Translations under genes and position numbers: made by a program
The notes under the pieces: generated by a model
What the model was told of the DNA's origin: nothing
The model's database searches: none
What the model saw: the letters and a program-made list of their open reading frames with translations, nothing else
From: JAWVFM01 sp963843315
Lineage (GTDB): Bacteria; Actinomycetota; Thermoleophilia; Solirubrobacterales; 70-9
Assembly: GCA_963843315.1 (NCBI GenBank)
Contig: CAWJJU010000005.1
Coordinates: 248,001 to 312,000, forward strand
Length of the DNA stretch: 64,000 nt
Reading direction: 5' to 3'
In this document: piece by piece, positions 8,888 to 17,609 of the stretch
Numbering within the stretch: position 1 is the stretch's first letter
Layout of the letters: each line of letters starts with the position of its first letter

Positions 8888-9565
8888 ATGCGCCGGACCT
8901 TCCTCATCTGCCTGATCGCGCTCCCCGCCCTCCTCGCCGGCTGCGGCGGGGGCGGGGGCGACACCGTCGCGACGGTCACGCCCAATCACACCTCGGAGGT
9001 GAAGGGCTGCAAGCCGGAGTCGCCGGTAACTCCGCAGCCGGTGAGCGAGGGCAAGCCCAAGAAGCTGATCGCGAAGGGCCAGAAGGCCACGGCCGTGGTC
9101 GACACGAGCTGCGGCAGCTTCACGATCACGCTCGCCACCGACGAAGCGCCGATCACCGCCAACGCGTTCGCCAACATGGCCGAGGATGGCGTCTACGACG
9201 GCACCGACTTCCACCGCATCGTCAAGGACTTCGTGATCCAGGGCGGCGCCCAGCAGTTCGCCGGCCCCGACGGCAACAGCTTCACCGCGGTCGAGGCACC
9301 GCCGAAGAACATCAGCTACACGCGGGGAACCGTGGCGATGGCCAAGGCCCAGGTCGAGCCCATCGGCGCGAGCACGGGCGAGTTCTTCGTCGTCACGGCG
9401 CCTGCTGTCGCGCACCTCGGCCCCGACTACGCGCTGATCGGCAAGGTCACGTCCGGGATGGACACCGTCGACCGCATCGAGAGCCTCGCCGACCCGGCCC
9501 AGACCGACCAGGGGAGCGGGCAGCCCCTTCAGCCCGTTCTCATCCACTCGGTCACCATTCACTGA
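8888..9565 (+). CDS. Cyclophilin-type peptidyl-prolyl isomerase lipoprotein
   Basis: 225 residues. The N-terminus MRRTFLICLIALPALLAGC is a lipoprotein signal peptide with lipobox LAGC near residue 19. The linker is followed by a cyclophilin fold: TCGSFTI-like start, NAFANMAEDGVYDGTDFHRIVKDFVIQGG (split by the family signature), and the late GEFFVVTA and LGPDYALIGKV segments. It would catalyse proline isomerisation of exported proteins outside the membrane. It is divergent from the methyltransferase at 8845. Confidence 0.92.
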   Translation: MRRTFLICLIALPALLAGCGGGGGDTVATVTPNHTSEVKGCKPESPVTPQPVSEGKPKKLIAKGQKATAVVDTSCGSFTITLATDEAPITANAFANMAEDGVYDGTDFHRIVKDFVIQGGAQQFAGPDGNSFTAVEAPPKNISYTRGTVAMAKAQVEPIGASTGEFFVVTAPAVAHLGPDYALIGKVTSGMDTVDRIESLADPAQTDQGSGQPLQPVLIHSVTIH

Positions 9566-10410
9566 TCGCGCAGCAGGAACCCGAGCAGCTCGAGATCGCC
9601 GGCGACGGCCCGCTCCTTCGCGGCGAGTCCCTGGGAGAGGGACCGCCCGTTCTCACCGCACACGGCCTCACGGCGACGCGCCGCTACGTCGTGCACGGGT
9701 CCAAGCTGCTCGCCCGGTCGGGGCACCGCCTCGTCGGCTACGACGCCCGCGGCCATGGCGAGTCCGATCCCGCGGACTCCTACGACTACCCGGGCCTGGC
9801 GGCCGACATGGGCCGGGTCCTCGACGAGGTCGCGGGGGAGGGGAGCGCCATCCTCGCGGGCCACTCCATGGGGGCGCATACGATCGCAGCGTTGGCGCTC
9901 GCTGATCCCGGCCGCGTGGCCGGGGCAGTGCTGATCTGCCCGGCGAGCACCGCAACGCCGCTCGACGCCGAGTCGCTCGAGCGCTGGGAGGCGCTTGCCG
10001 CCGGATTGGAGAGCGGGGGAGTGGAGGGCTTTCTCGCCGCGTACGACGATGGTCTCGACCCGAAATGGCACGACACGCTCATGCGGATCGCACGCGACCG
10101 CCTGAGCCTGCATCGCCACCCAGAGGCGGTCGCTCGGGCCCTGCGCGAGGTCCCGCGATCGATGCCGTTCGGAAACATCGCCGACCTGGAGAGTCTCGCC
10201 ATCCCCGCGCTGGTGATCGCCAGCCGCGACGAGGCGGACGCCGGGCACCCGCGTGAGGTGGGCGAGGAATGGGCGCGGCGCATTCCCGGCGCCGAGTTCC
10301 TGATCGAGGACCAGGGCGAGTCGCCGCTGGCATGGCAGGGCGGCCGGCTCTCGCGCGCGATCAAGTCATTCGCCGAGCGCCCGGACGTTCGCGAGCGCCT
10401 GGGCACCTAG
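9562..10410 (+). CDS. Alpha/beta hydrolase with an uncertain non-AUG start
   Basis: About 282 residues. The oxyanion segment TAHGL and nucleophile elbow GHSMGAH are clear, and an acid residue is probable in VIASRDEADAG. The expected C-terminal catalytic His is not obvious; the end reads EDQGESPLAWQGG. The frame has no ATG, GTG or TTG before the conserved core. The earliest plausible initiator is CTG 9562, overlapping the cyclophilin stop as CTGA, which would be a coupled start. The substrate is unknown. Confidence 0.8.
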   Translation: MIAQQEPEQLEIAGDGPLLRGESLGEGPPVLTAHGLTATRRYVVHGSKLLARSGHRLVGYDARGHGESDPADSYDYPGLAADMGRVLDEVAGEGSAILAGHSMGAHTIAALALADPGRVAGAVLICPASTATPLDAESLERWEALAAGLESGGVEGFLAAYDDGLDPKWHDTLMRIARDRLSLHRHPEAVARALREVPRSMPFGNIADLESLAIPALVIASRDEADAGHPREVGEEWARRIPGAEFLIEDQGESPLAWQGGRLSRAIKSFAERPDVRERLGT

Positions 10411-10823
10411 CGCAGCGCGCCGCGGACGGCGAGGCGGTACACGAGCCTCAGCCCCGACCAGGTCTCGTCGATCGCGCACACCTTGTTGTCGACGAGCCCG
10501 CGGGGAAGCGCGACCTCGCGCACGATGTCCTCGGTCATGTCGGTGGCCACCCCGGAGGACCTCTTCGGCCACGCGATCCACAGTCCGCCGTCCGGCGTTA
10601 TCGAGGCCTTCAGCGAGTCGAAGCTCCGCTCCAGCTCCGCGCGGCGCTTCGTGAAGAAGACCACGACGTCGAGGCCGCGCCCCACCCGCGACCGGACCGC
10701 TACTCCCTCGGGTAGCGGGCCGACCAGCCCTGCGAATCCGTCCGGGGCTCGCGGAAAGGCAACGGCGTGGCCCTCGCGGATTCCGAGCTTTCGCACCAGC
10801 GGTGTGCCTGAGTAGCCGGCCAC
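10407..10823 (-). CDS. DUF3052 family protein
   Basis: 138-residue cytoplasmic protein of the actinobacterial DUF3052 family: start GYSGTPLVRKLGI, central VVFFTKRRAELER, then GGLWIAWPKRSSG and the end LVDNKVCAIDETWSGLRLVYRL. The function is unknown. It converges on the hydrolase gene, with the two stop codons overlapping at 10407-10410. Confidence 0.88.
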   Translation of the reverse strand: MAGYSGTPLVRKLGIREGHAVAFPRAPDGFAGLVGPLPEGVAVRSRVGRGLDVVVFFTKRRAELERSFDSLKASITPDGGLWIAWPKRSSGVATDMTEDIVREVALPRGLVDNKVCAIDETWSGLRLVYRLAVRGALR

Positions 10824-10843
10824 GATGCGTATGCTCTCAGCCG

Positions 10844-11182
10844 ATGATCGACGACGGCCCGGCGATCCACTACTCAGCGGTCACACGCGGAACGCCCGTT
10901 TACTCCTCCGACGAGGTGGTGGTGGGCAAGGTCGACGAGATCCTCGACAACTACGCGGAGAGAATCTTCGACGGCGTGATTATGGAAACCGCGTCGGGAG
11001 ACCTGAAGTTCGTCGACGCTCCCGAGGTGGCGCGAACGGCCGAGCGCGGCGTGACGCTCGAGATCACCGCCCAGGAGGCCGAGGGGCTCCCGGCCCCTGA
11101 GCCCGGGCCCAAGACGTTCGAGGCCAATCCGCGCGCGGGCCGGCTGGCGCGGATGTTCGGCGGCGGCTGGCGCCGCAGCTAG
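10844..11182 (+). CDS. PRC-barrel-like small protein
   Basis: 112 residues. The segment GTPVYSSDEVVVGKVDEI resembles a PRC-barrel/DUF2171 domain used in RNA-processing and metabolism proteins. ATG 10844 is chosen because the conserved region follows at once; upstream in-frame residues are low-complexity. The gene converges on the thioesterase gene with a 4-nt overlap. The function is not determinable. Confidence 0.75.
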   Translation: MIDDGPAIHYSAVTRGTPVYSSDEVVVGKVDEILDNYAERIFDGVIMETASGDLKFVDAPEVARTAERGVTLEITAQEAEGLPAPEPGPKTFEANPRAGRLARMFGGGWRRS

Positions 11183-11907
11183 CCCAGCAGCCGCGCGGAG
11201 GCCAGAACCTCGCCCCGGGCGTCCGTGACCCAGGCCATGTCGCCGGAGCGGCGAACGATCGCGTCGCCGGCCGCTCCCGCCGCGCGGTGCTCGACCTCGA
11301 TGTCCAGCGGTACGGGTGGCCCGTCGGCCGCCAGCACCTCGTCGAACACGGCCCAGTAGCGGGCGTTGTTGACGTGGCCGACGATGTCGAGGTCTCCGGC
11401 GCGAAACGTCCAGGCGTCGCTGGAGGCGTCGGCCGGCGGCGGCTCGTGGCGCAGCTTGGAGCGGGGGCGTGGCCCGGCGGGGATGCCGAACGCCTCCAGG
11501 AAGCGCTCCGAGAGCCTCGCAGGCGCCTGAGTGGCCGGATCCACGTTCACCCACACGGCAACCGCTTCGATCCGCGCTCCGGCATCGCCGGAGATCGTCG
11601 TGCGGCGCTGGGCGAGCGAATGCGCCGCGCCGACGCCGGCCGTGGTGACGCTCAGAAGCTCGCTGAAGCGCGGGAAGGCCTCGATCCGCACGCGAGTGCG
11701 CCGCACGATCCAGAAGCCCGCGTCTTCGACGCCGAGCTCGATCAGATGGTGGTACGCGACGTCCTGAAGCCAGTCGGCGATCGAGTCCAGGCGAGCCCTG
11801 TCCGCGGGTGTGACGGCGCCGGGGCCGACCCTGATCTCCTCGGCGCGGGTGACGGCGGAGGGGGCGATCGGTGCCAGCTCGTCGGTGGTCGCGGCATCCG
11901 GGGGCAT
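11179..11907 (-). CDS. Acyl-ACP thioesterase (double hot-dog)
   Basis: 242-residue protein with two hot-dog halves: the first contains DWLQDVAYHHL, the second DLDIVGHVNNARYWAVFDE with the usual HVNN active-site segment. The family releases fatty acids from acyl carrier protein in the cytoplasm. It may link to the wax-ester synthase about 4 kb away, though there is no operon link. The 403-bp gap upstream of its start holds a large hairpin. Confidence 0.88.
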   Translation of the reverse strand: MPPDAATTDELAPIAPSAVTRAEEIRVGPGAVTPADRARLDSIADWLQDVAYHHLIELGVEDAGFWIVRRTRVRIEAFPRFSELLSVTTAGVGAAHSLAQRRTTISGDAGARIEAVAVWVNVDPATQAPARLSERFLEAFGIPAGPRPRSKLRHEPPPADASSDAWTFRAGDLDIVGHVNNARYWAVFDEVLAADGPPVPLDIEVEHRAAGAAGDAIVRRSGDMAWVTDARGEVLASARLLG

Positions 11908-12046
11908 GGATGGATCGTAGGTGGGCGCGGCGTGGGGCCTCCCGTTGGGCTTATGTCAACTCGTGAGAGGGGTCTGCTGACGGAAATCAATGAGGGAGGC
12001 ATGCTGTTGCACTCAAAGCGCAGCCAGCGCGCCTTCCGTCGCGTGT

Positions 12047-12105
12047 CCCCAGGCCACTGGCGCCTTTCTTCCGGTATGCGGAAGAAACTCGCCAGGCGCT
12101 CGGGG
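12047..12105. other. Large symmetric hairpin in a 403-bp intergenic gap
   Basis: The gap 11908-12310 has no convincing gene. At 12047-12105 the arms CCCC / CTGGCG / TTTCTTCCG pair with CGGAAGAAA / CGCCAG / GGGG around a GTATG loop. Symmetric 2-nt and 6-nt internal loops separate the helices, and the inner 9-bp stem is perfect. No U-tract follows on either strand, so it is not an ordinary terminator. A structured RNA or leader of the thioesterase gene is possible; I recognise no known family. Confidence 0.6.
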
Positions 12106-12229
12106 AGTTGTGACGAAACGCGCCCTCCGGCTGCATCCGGCCGCAGATCCGTCCTCCGTCACTGATTTCGTGCCTTTTCAGGCCGCCTGAGCGCGCCGGC
12201 GGACGAAAACGGGGGCCGGCCGTGGCAAG

Positions 12230-12285
12230 CCGGGGTCGCCCCGGGGACCTGGACTGCGCGCCCAGGTTCACATAACCACCGTTAT
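12230..12285. other. Two short hairpins and an ATAAC-n4-GTTAT palindrome
   Basis: In the same gap, next to the 3' end of the YqgE gene: CCGGGG-TCG-CCCCGG (12230-12244), ACCTGG with CCAGGT (12247-12267) and the palindrome ATAACcaccGTTAT (12272-12285). The hairpins could terminate the minus-strand YqgE transcript. The AT-rich palindrome looks like an operator. No direct evidence for either. Confidence 0.4.
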
Positions 12286-12310
12286 CGAGCGTAGACCGCG
12301 TGCGTGGGCG

Positions 12311-12856
12311 TCAATTGACCGACGGATCCAGCGGCATGCGCGCGACGAGGGCGTATTGGCCCCCCTTGCGCGCCAGGACGTCGCTCCACAGCGCATCGGG
12401 GTCGTCCGGGAAGAGCTCGGTCGGCAGCGGCGGCTCCACGATCCACGAATCGGCCTCCAGCTCCTCCTCGAGCTGACCCGGGCCCCAACCGGAGTAACCG
12501 GCGTACGCGCGGCCCCGGCGCACGGACGCCTCCAGCTCCTCGATGCTGGTATCGGCGGATACGAGGCCCACGTCGGCGGCGACGATCCAGGCGGAGGCGC
12601 CGGGATCGGAGAACTCGGCCAGCAGCACGAGCGCGTCGGGCTGAACCGGCCCACCGACGAAGATCGGGCCGTCGCCCGCGATCGCGGCCAGCTCCGGGGC
12701 TATTTCGCCCAGCTCGGTGTCCGACGGGCGGTTCAGGACCATGCCCATGGCGCCCTCGTCGCCGTGCTCGGTGATCAGCACCACCGAGCGCGCGAAGTTG
12801 GGATCCACCAGAGCCGGCGAGGCGATCAGGAGCTTTCCGCGCAGCGATTCCTCCAT
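12311..12856 (-). CDS. UPF0301 / YqgE-AlgH family protein
   Basis: 181 residues, full length for the family. Visible signatures: GKLLIASPALVDPNFARSVVLI at the N-terminus, GAMGMVLNRP, IFVGGPVQPDALVLL and RAYAGYSGWGPGQLE-type motif, ending near WSDVLARKGGQYAL. The biochemical role is unknown. It is divergent from the thioredoxin-like gene by about 60 bp. Confidence 0.93.
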   Translation of the reverse strand: MEESLRGKLLIASPALVDPNFARSVVLITEHGDEGAMGMVLNRPSDTELGEIAPELAAIAGDGPIFVGGPVQPDALVLLAEFSDPGASAWIVAADVGLVSADTSIEELEASVRRGRAYAGYSGWGPGQLEEELEADSWIVEPPLPTELFPDDPDALWSDVLARKGGQYALVARMPLDPSVN

Positions 12857-12917
12857 GTCCGGAGTGTCACATGTCCGCGCGGCGAGCGCGGCGAGCGCCC
12901 TCGCTAACCTCGGAGCG

Positions 12918-13676
12918 GTGGCGGCGCCCTCCTACGACGTTTCCCAGCAGGAATTCGAGGCGAAGGTCATCGAGCGATCCCGCGAGGTCCCGGTGATCGT
13001 CGACTTCTGGGCTGCCTGGTGCGGGCCCTGCCGCACGCTCACCCCGGCGCTGGAGAAGGCGGTCGAGGCGCGCGCCGGCGACGTCGAGCTCGCCAAGGTC
13101 GACGTCGATCGCGAGCAGAACCTCGCGCAGACTTTCGGCATTCGCGGCATCCCGGCCGTCAAGGCCTTCAAGGACGGCAGGATCGCCGCCGAGTTCACCG
13201 GCGCCCTGCCGCCCGCCCGCATCGAGGAGTTCCTCGACAAGCTCGTCCCGTCGGAGGCCGACCGCCTGGCGGGGGCCGGCGACGAGGCCTCGCTGCGCGC
13301 CGCCCTGCAGGCCGACCCGCGCCACGCCGACGCCGCCGTGGGCCTGGGCCGCCTGCTGGTGCAGCGCGGCGACGACGAGGAGGCGCGCGAGCTGCTGGAG
13401 CCCCTGGCGGGCAACTTTCTTGCCGAGGGGCTCATCGCCCGTACCAGGCTGGCCGGCAACGGCGCCGGCCCGGAGCTTTTGGCCGCGTTCTCGGGGTGGG
13501 ACGCCGGCGAGCACGAGAGCGCTCTCGAGACGCTTCAGTCCGAGATCGCCGGGGAGGCCGATCCCGATCGCCGCGACATGTTGCGCGCGGTGATGGTCGC
13601 GATATTCACCGATCTCGGCGCGGACGACCCCCTGGCCCGCGCCCACCGGCGCAGGCTCGCGTCGGCGCTGAGCTAG
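12918..13676 (+). CDS. Thioredoxin-like co-chaperone (YbbN/CnoX-type)
   Basis: 252 residues. A thioredoxin domain with the active site WAAWCGPCR near residues 33-41 and cis-proline in GIRGIPAVKAF, followed by a helical TPR-like C-terminal half (residues about 115-250), the YbbN/CnoX architecture. GTG 12918 is preferred because the conserved domain starts soon after. The ccdA gene begins 10 bp downstream, suggesting a redox operon. Confidence 0.9.
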   Translation: MAAPSYDVSQQEFEAKVIERSREVPVIVDFWAAWCGPCRTLTPALEKAVEARAGDVELAKVDVDREQNLAQTFGIRGIPAVKAFKDGRIAAEFTGALPPARIEEFLDKLVPSEADRLAGAGDEASLRAALQADPRHADAAVGLGRLLVQRGDDEEARELLEPLAGNFLAEGLIARTRLAGNGAGPELLAAFSGWDAGEHESALETLQSEIAGEADPDRRDMLRAVMVAIFTDLGADDPLARAHRRRLASALS

Positions 13677-13686
13677 GGCGCCGGCG

Positions 13687-14418
13687 GTGGCCGATCCGGC
13701 CTCGGGCATCGGTTTCTTCGCCGCACTGGTCGCGGGGGTCGTCTCGTTCCTGTCCCCCTGCGTGCTGCCGCTGGTCCCCGGCTACCTCTCGGCCGTCTCG
13801 GGCGTCGCCGTGCCGGAACTGGAGGAGGCAGGCTGGCGCCGCGTCCTGGCGCCGGCGTTGATCTTCGTCGCCGCGTTCTCCACGATCTTCATCCTCCTCG
13901 GCCTCGGCGCAACCGGCCTGGGACGCACGCTCTCCGACCACCGCGACGTGCTCGAGAAGGTCTCGGGGATCCTGATCATCGCCATGGGCGCCCTGTTCAT
14001 CGCCAGCGCGTTCGTGACGCAGCTGAACCGCGAGTGGCGCGTGGACGCGTTGATGACCCGGGCCGGCAAGGGTGGGCCGATCGTCGCGGGCGCCGCCTTC
14101 GCGATCGCCTGGACTCCCTGCATCGGGCCGACCCTGGGCTCGATCCTGACCGCCGCCAGCCTGTCGGGGTCGGAGCTCCACGGCGCGCTCCTCCTGGCCG
14201 TCTACTCCGCGGGGCTGGGGATCCCGTTCGTCGCCACGGCGATTGCCTTCTCCGAGATGACCGACGCCTTCAGCTTCATCAAGCGCCACTACTCGGTCAT
14301 CATCGGCGTCGGCGGCGCGGTCCTCATCGCCACCGGGGTGCTCATCCTCACCGGCGACTTCACGGCGCTGAACATCCAGGCCCAGAGGTGGACCAGCGAC
14401 CTGGGAATCAGCCCGTAG
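13687..14418 (+). CDS. ccdA: Cytochrome c biogenesis protein CcdA (DsbD-type reductant transporter)
   Basis: 243-residue integral membrane protein with about six hydrophobic segments. The two cysteines that carry electrons across the membrane sit in FLSPCVLPLVPGYLS and WTPCIGPTLGS. It passes reducing power from cytoplasmic thioredoxin to extracytoplasmic thiol proteins. It starts with GTG 13687, 10 nt after the thioredoxin-like gene, and the pair probably works together. Confidence 0.95.
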   Translation: MADPASGIGFFAALVAGVVSFLSPCVLPLVPGYLSAVSGVAVPELEEAGWRRVLAPALIFVAAFSTIFILLGLGATGLGRTLSDHRDVLEKVSGILIIAMGALFIASAFVTQLNREWRVDALMTRAGKGGPIVAGAAFAIAWTPCIGPTLGSILTAASLSGSELHGALLLAVYSAGLGIPFVATAIAFSEMTDAFSFIKRHYSVIIGVGGAVLIATGVLILTGDFTALNIQAQRWTSDLGISP

Positions 14419-14430
14419 GGCCCTGAGGGG

Positions 14431-14745
14431 CTAGTTCAGGTCGGGGAGCTCCGGAACCGGGATCTCCGCCGGGCTCGCCGGCGCCCCAACCCCGATCTCC
14501 TGGCCGACGGCCTCGACCTCTTCGAGCTCGGAGCCGTCGCCGTCGCGCGAGCAGACGATGCGGAAGCGCCCGGTGCCGAGCGCGGGGTCGCCCACGATCG
14601 GCAGGCCGCGGATCTCCTCCCAGCCCAGACGCTCGATCTCGAACGGGTTCATCCGGACCTCGGACGCCGGGAACGGGCACGAGTTGTTGTGCTGGTCGAT
14701 GGCCAGGGAGATGGCCTCCAAATTCTTGACTTCCGCGTCGGGCAT
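14431..14745 (-). CDS. Conserved hypothetical protein, 104 aa
   Basis: Small acidic protein beginning MPDAEVKNLEAIS, with a central NPFEIERLGWEEIRGLP and an acidic tail. It has no signal peptide or membrane segment. Coding is supported by strong GC3 and an open frame with a good ATG. I do not recognise a family. It converges on ccdA with a 12-bp gap. Confidence 0.65.
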   Translation of the reverse strand: MPDAEVKNLEAISLAIDQHNNSCPFPASEVRMNPFEIERLGWEEIRGLPIVGDPALGTGRFRIVCSRDGDGSELEEVEAVGQEIGVGAPASPAEIPVPELPDLN

Positions 14746-14902
14746 TCAGCTCAGTCTAAGCAGCGAGGCTGAGCCCACGACCGGGGACGGGTGCCGGTGA
14801 CGCCCCCGACGAACATTCGCAGCATGGACGCGAGAACTCGCGGAGCATGGACTGCGGAGAGTTCGGCGGGGCGTTGCCGACGCCCGTCCCCGGCGCTTGG
14901 GC

Positions 14903-15837
14903 TTACTTGGAGCAGAGCAGCGTCCCCGTCGAGGGGAAGCCCAGGCGGTTCTTGGTCGCCTCGGTGAGGTCGTAGTCGCGACCGGCGACGTACGGGCCGC
15001 GGTCGATGACCGGAACCGTCACCTGGCGGCTGCCGTAGCGCAGCGTGACCCTGGTGCCGCACGGCAGCGTCTTGTTGGCGACGCCGAACGTGCCCGGCTC
15101 CAGGGTGCCGCCGCAGGCCGTCCGGCCTCCGTAGAACCCGGGGCCGTAGTACGACGCGACGGCGTGGCGGAACACGGTGATCTGCCCGCCGTGAGCCCTG
15201 TCGCTCGCGGCGATGCGGTCGCCCCCGGCCTTCACGCGGACCGAATGGCGGCCCATCGACGACGCGTGCCAGCGCTCCGAGAAGCGCCCGCGGCTGTCGG
15301 TGTGCGTGTGGGTCGTGTGGCCGTCGACGGTGATCGCCACGGTCCGGCCCGAGTTGCCGGGCAGGACGCGGCCGCGGATGGCGGCGCCGCTGCCGTACGA
15401 GCGCGGAGTGGTCGACCTTGACGTGCAGGTGGGACTTCACCCGGACGTCGACGCCGGCGCTGCGCTTGGTGCCGTCGGCACGGGCGCTGTAGGTGCCGCT
15501 CTTGTCGGCGTGAATGGTCGCTCCAGTAGGCGCCGCGCTTACCCGTGCGCAGATAGAGCTTGGGGTGCGCGTGCACCTTGTGGCGCGGCCGGAAGTAGAT
15601 CACCACGGCCTTGTTCGAGGCCCCGGGGATCCTGCCCGTCAGGCGCACGGTGTGGCCGAAGGGCACCTTGTGATCGGTGGCCTTCAGCGTGGCCTTGTGG
15701 GCCTTGCCGTCCGCGGCCTGGGCGGGGGCGGCTCCGAGTGTGGCGCCTGTCGTGATTGCTGCGGCGAGCGGCAGGGCTATCCCGAGCGTACGTCGACGCG
15801 CGGTCCCCAGCCTCCGCCTTCTGCGGAAGCGACGCAT
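14903..15837 (-). CDS. Exported RlpA-like double-psi beta-barrel protein (two frameshifts)
   Basis: About 310 residues after correction. A basic N-terminus and hydrophobic segment with an AQAADG-type cleavage site give a signal peptide (to about residue 40). A middle region of Ig/beta-type sequence is followed by a C-terminal double-psi barrel: SYYGPGFYGGRTACGG, NKTLPCGTRVTL and VPVIDRGPYVAGRDYDL, with the catalytic-type Asp of RlpA. Frameshifts near 15525 and 15400, both consistent with single insertions, split the reading frame. It probably acts on peptidoglycan outside the membrane. It is preceded by a c-di-AMP riboswitch-like leader. Confidence 0.85.
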
Positions 15838-15858
15838 TGCGATTCCTCGCTTTCGAAT

Positions 15859-16010
15859 CCACCTACAGGACGGCGGCCGCGTTCGGCGGCTGCTCGCTCC
15901 GGCCATAGGTCCAGCCGGACTTGGCGACGGCGCCCTACCCCGGACACCCCCACCCCCCGCTCCGTCGTTTTACGGGCGCCCTTGCGCCGGACGACGGATT
16001 AGGCAGGTCG
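15859..16010 (-). promoter_or_regulatory. c-di-AMP riboswitch (ydaO/yuaA class), candidate
   Basis: In the minus-strand leader of the RlpA-like gene, CCTAATCCGTC pairs with GACGGAGCGGGGG, matching the class pattern in which a TAATC-helix-GAGCGGGGG block is followed by GGGGT and TAGGGCG; here GGGGTAGGGCG and then AAGTCCGG are present. The outer P1 can form from ACCTGC near 16007 and GTAGGT near 15861. In actinobacteria this class often precedes genes for secreted wall-remodelling enzymes including RlpA-like proteins, which fits. The boundaries are approximate and a covariance-model check is needed for proof. Confidence 0.75.
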
Positions 16011-16108
16011 TTGTTTGCTTCTTGATTGCGCCGCCGAGCGTATGGACCGAACAGGTGTTCTGTGTGTGACGCCGGTCACGGTCTTAACTATCTGGGAAGA
16101 TTCCATGC

Positions 16109-17554
16109 ATGGCGCACGGATCACGCCTGAGCGGTCTCGACACCTCCTTCCTCCATCTCGAGGAGGGGCCCGCCCACATGCACGTCGCCGGCACCGCGAT
16201 CTTCGAGGGACCGGCCCCCAGCTACGAGGAGTACCGCGACCACATCGAGTCGCGTCTGCACCTCGTGCCGCGGTTCCGCCAGAAGCTGCGCTTCGTGCCC
16301 TTCGGGCAGGGCCGCCCGGTCTGGGTGGACGACCCGCGCCTGAACCTGGCCTACCACGTGCGCCACACGGCGCTGCCGGCGCCGGGCTCTCACGAGCAAT
16401 TGATGAATCTCGCCGCGCGGGTGTTCTCACAGCCCCTCGACCGCTCGAAGCCGCTGTGGGAGATGTGGCTGGTCGACGGCCTCGAGGAGGGGCGGTTCGC
16501 GGTGATCGGCAAGAGCCACCACTGCCTGATCGACGGCGTCTCTGGGGTTGACATAACGACGGTCATCTACGACCTCGAGCCCGACCCGCCCCCCGCCACC
16601 TCGCCTCCGCCCTGGATCCCGAGGCCGGAGCCGTCGCGAAACCAGCTTCTCGCCGACGCCCTTCTCGAGCGGGCCACGAGCCCCGCCGAGATGGTGCGCG
16701 GCGTGCGGGCGCTGGCCCGCGCACCACGTCACGCCCTGGGCGGCGCGCTGACCGCCGCCCAGGCCATGGCCTCACTGGCCCGCGCAGGCGCAAGCGCTCC
16801 CGGGTCCTCGCTGAACGTCCCGATCGGCCCGTACCGGCGCTTTGCGACGGTGCGGGCCGATCTCAGCGAGCTGAAGGCGATCAAGAACGCCGGCGGAGGG
16901 ACCGTCAACGACGTCGTCCTTGCGGCCGTCGCCGGGGCCCTGGGCCGCTTCCTGCGCTCGCGCGGGCAGTCGACCGACGGCCTCGAGCTGCGGGCGATGG
17001 TGCCGATCAGCGTGCGGGCCGCCGACGAGCACGGCGCCCTCGGCAACAAGGTCTCGTCGATGATGGCCCCACTCCCGGTCTGGTGCGAGGACCCGGTGGA
17101 GCGGCTCGGTCTCGTCAGCAGGTCCATGGGCGACCTCAAGGACTCCAGTCAGGCCGTCGCCGCCTCCATGCTCACCGAGCTGGCGGACTTCGCTCCGCCC
17201 ACGATCGCCCACCAGGCCGCGCGCCTGCAGGCCCGTCAGCGCTTCTTCAACCTCGTGGTGACGAACGTGCCCGGGCCGCAGTTCCCGCTCTACCTGCTGG
17301 GCCGCAAGCTCCTCGACAACTTCCCCATGGTGCCCCTGGCGCTCAACCAGGCCCTCTGCGTGGGGCTCATGAGCTACAACGGCAGCGTGGCCTTCGGGCT
17401 GGTCGGCGACTACGACGCCGTCCCCGACCTCGACGACTTCGCCTCCGACCTCGACGCCTCGATCCACGAGCTGGCCGACGCTTTCGGCGTCGAGCTGGAG
17501 TCCAAGCGCCGCGTGGGCCTGCGGCGCGCCAGCCGCGCCACCCCGGCCGGCTAA
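16109..17554 (+). CDS. Wax ester synthase / diacylglycerol acyltransferase
   Basis: 481-residue WS/DGAT of the bifunctional acyltransferase family that esterifies fatty alcohols or diacylglycerol with acyl-CoA. The catalytic HHxxxDG motif is KSHHCLIDGVSG near residue 140. N-terminal LSGLDTSFLHLE and the C-terminal VTNVPGPQFPLYL motif are family-typical. It is single-copy in the window and divergent from the RlpA gene. It probably supports storage lipid formation. Confidence 0.95.
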   Translation: MAHGSRLSGLDTSFLHLEEGPAHMHVAGTAIFEGPAPSYEEYRDHIESRLHLVPRFRQKLRFVPFGQGRPVWVDDPRLNLAYHVRHTALPAPGSHEQLMNLAARVFSQPLDRSKPLWEMWLVDGLEEGRFAVIGKSHHCLIDGVSGVDITTVIYDLEPDPPPATSPPPWIPRPEPSRNQLLADALLERATSPAEMVRGVRALARAPRHALGGALTAAQAMASLARAGASAPGSSLNVPIGPYRRFATVRADLSELKAIKNAGGGTVNDVVLAAVAGALGRFLRSRGQSTDGLELRAMVPISVRAADEHGALGNKVSSMMAPLPVWCEDPVERLGLVSRSMGDLKDSSQAVAASMLTELADFAPPTIAHQAARLQARQRFFNLVVTNVPGPQFPLYLLGRKLLDNFPMVPLALNQALCVGLMSYNGSVAFGLVGDYDAVPDLDDFASDLDASIHELADAFGVELESKRRVGLRRASRATPAG

Positions 17555-17609
17555 CCCCTCCAGCGGCGCGCGCCGGGATTCGGTCCTGCGGCGGCGCGAT
17601 GATCTCCGC

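Noticed and set aside
11987..12271. A 94-codon minus-strand frame in the intergenic gap
   Set aside because: Composition is not gene-like, it runs through the large hairpin, has no ribosome-binding site and no recognisable motif.
15841..15870. A TTCGAAA-containing segment resembling a tRNA T-loop
   Set aside because: No acceptor or anticodon arms can be drawn; it is the end of the riboswitch-like leader.
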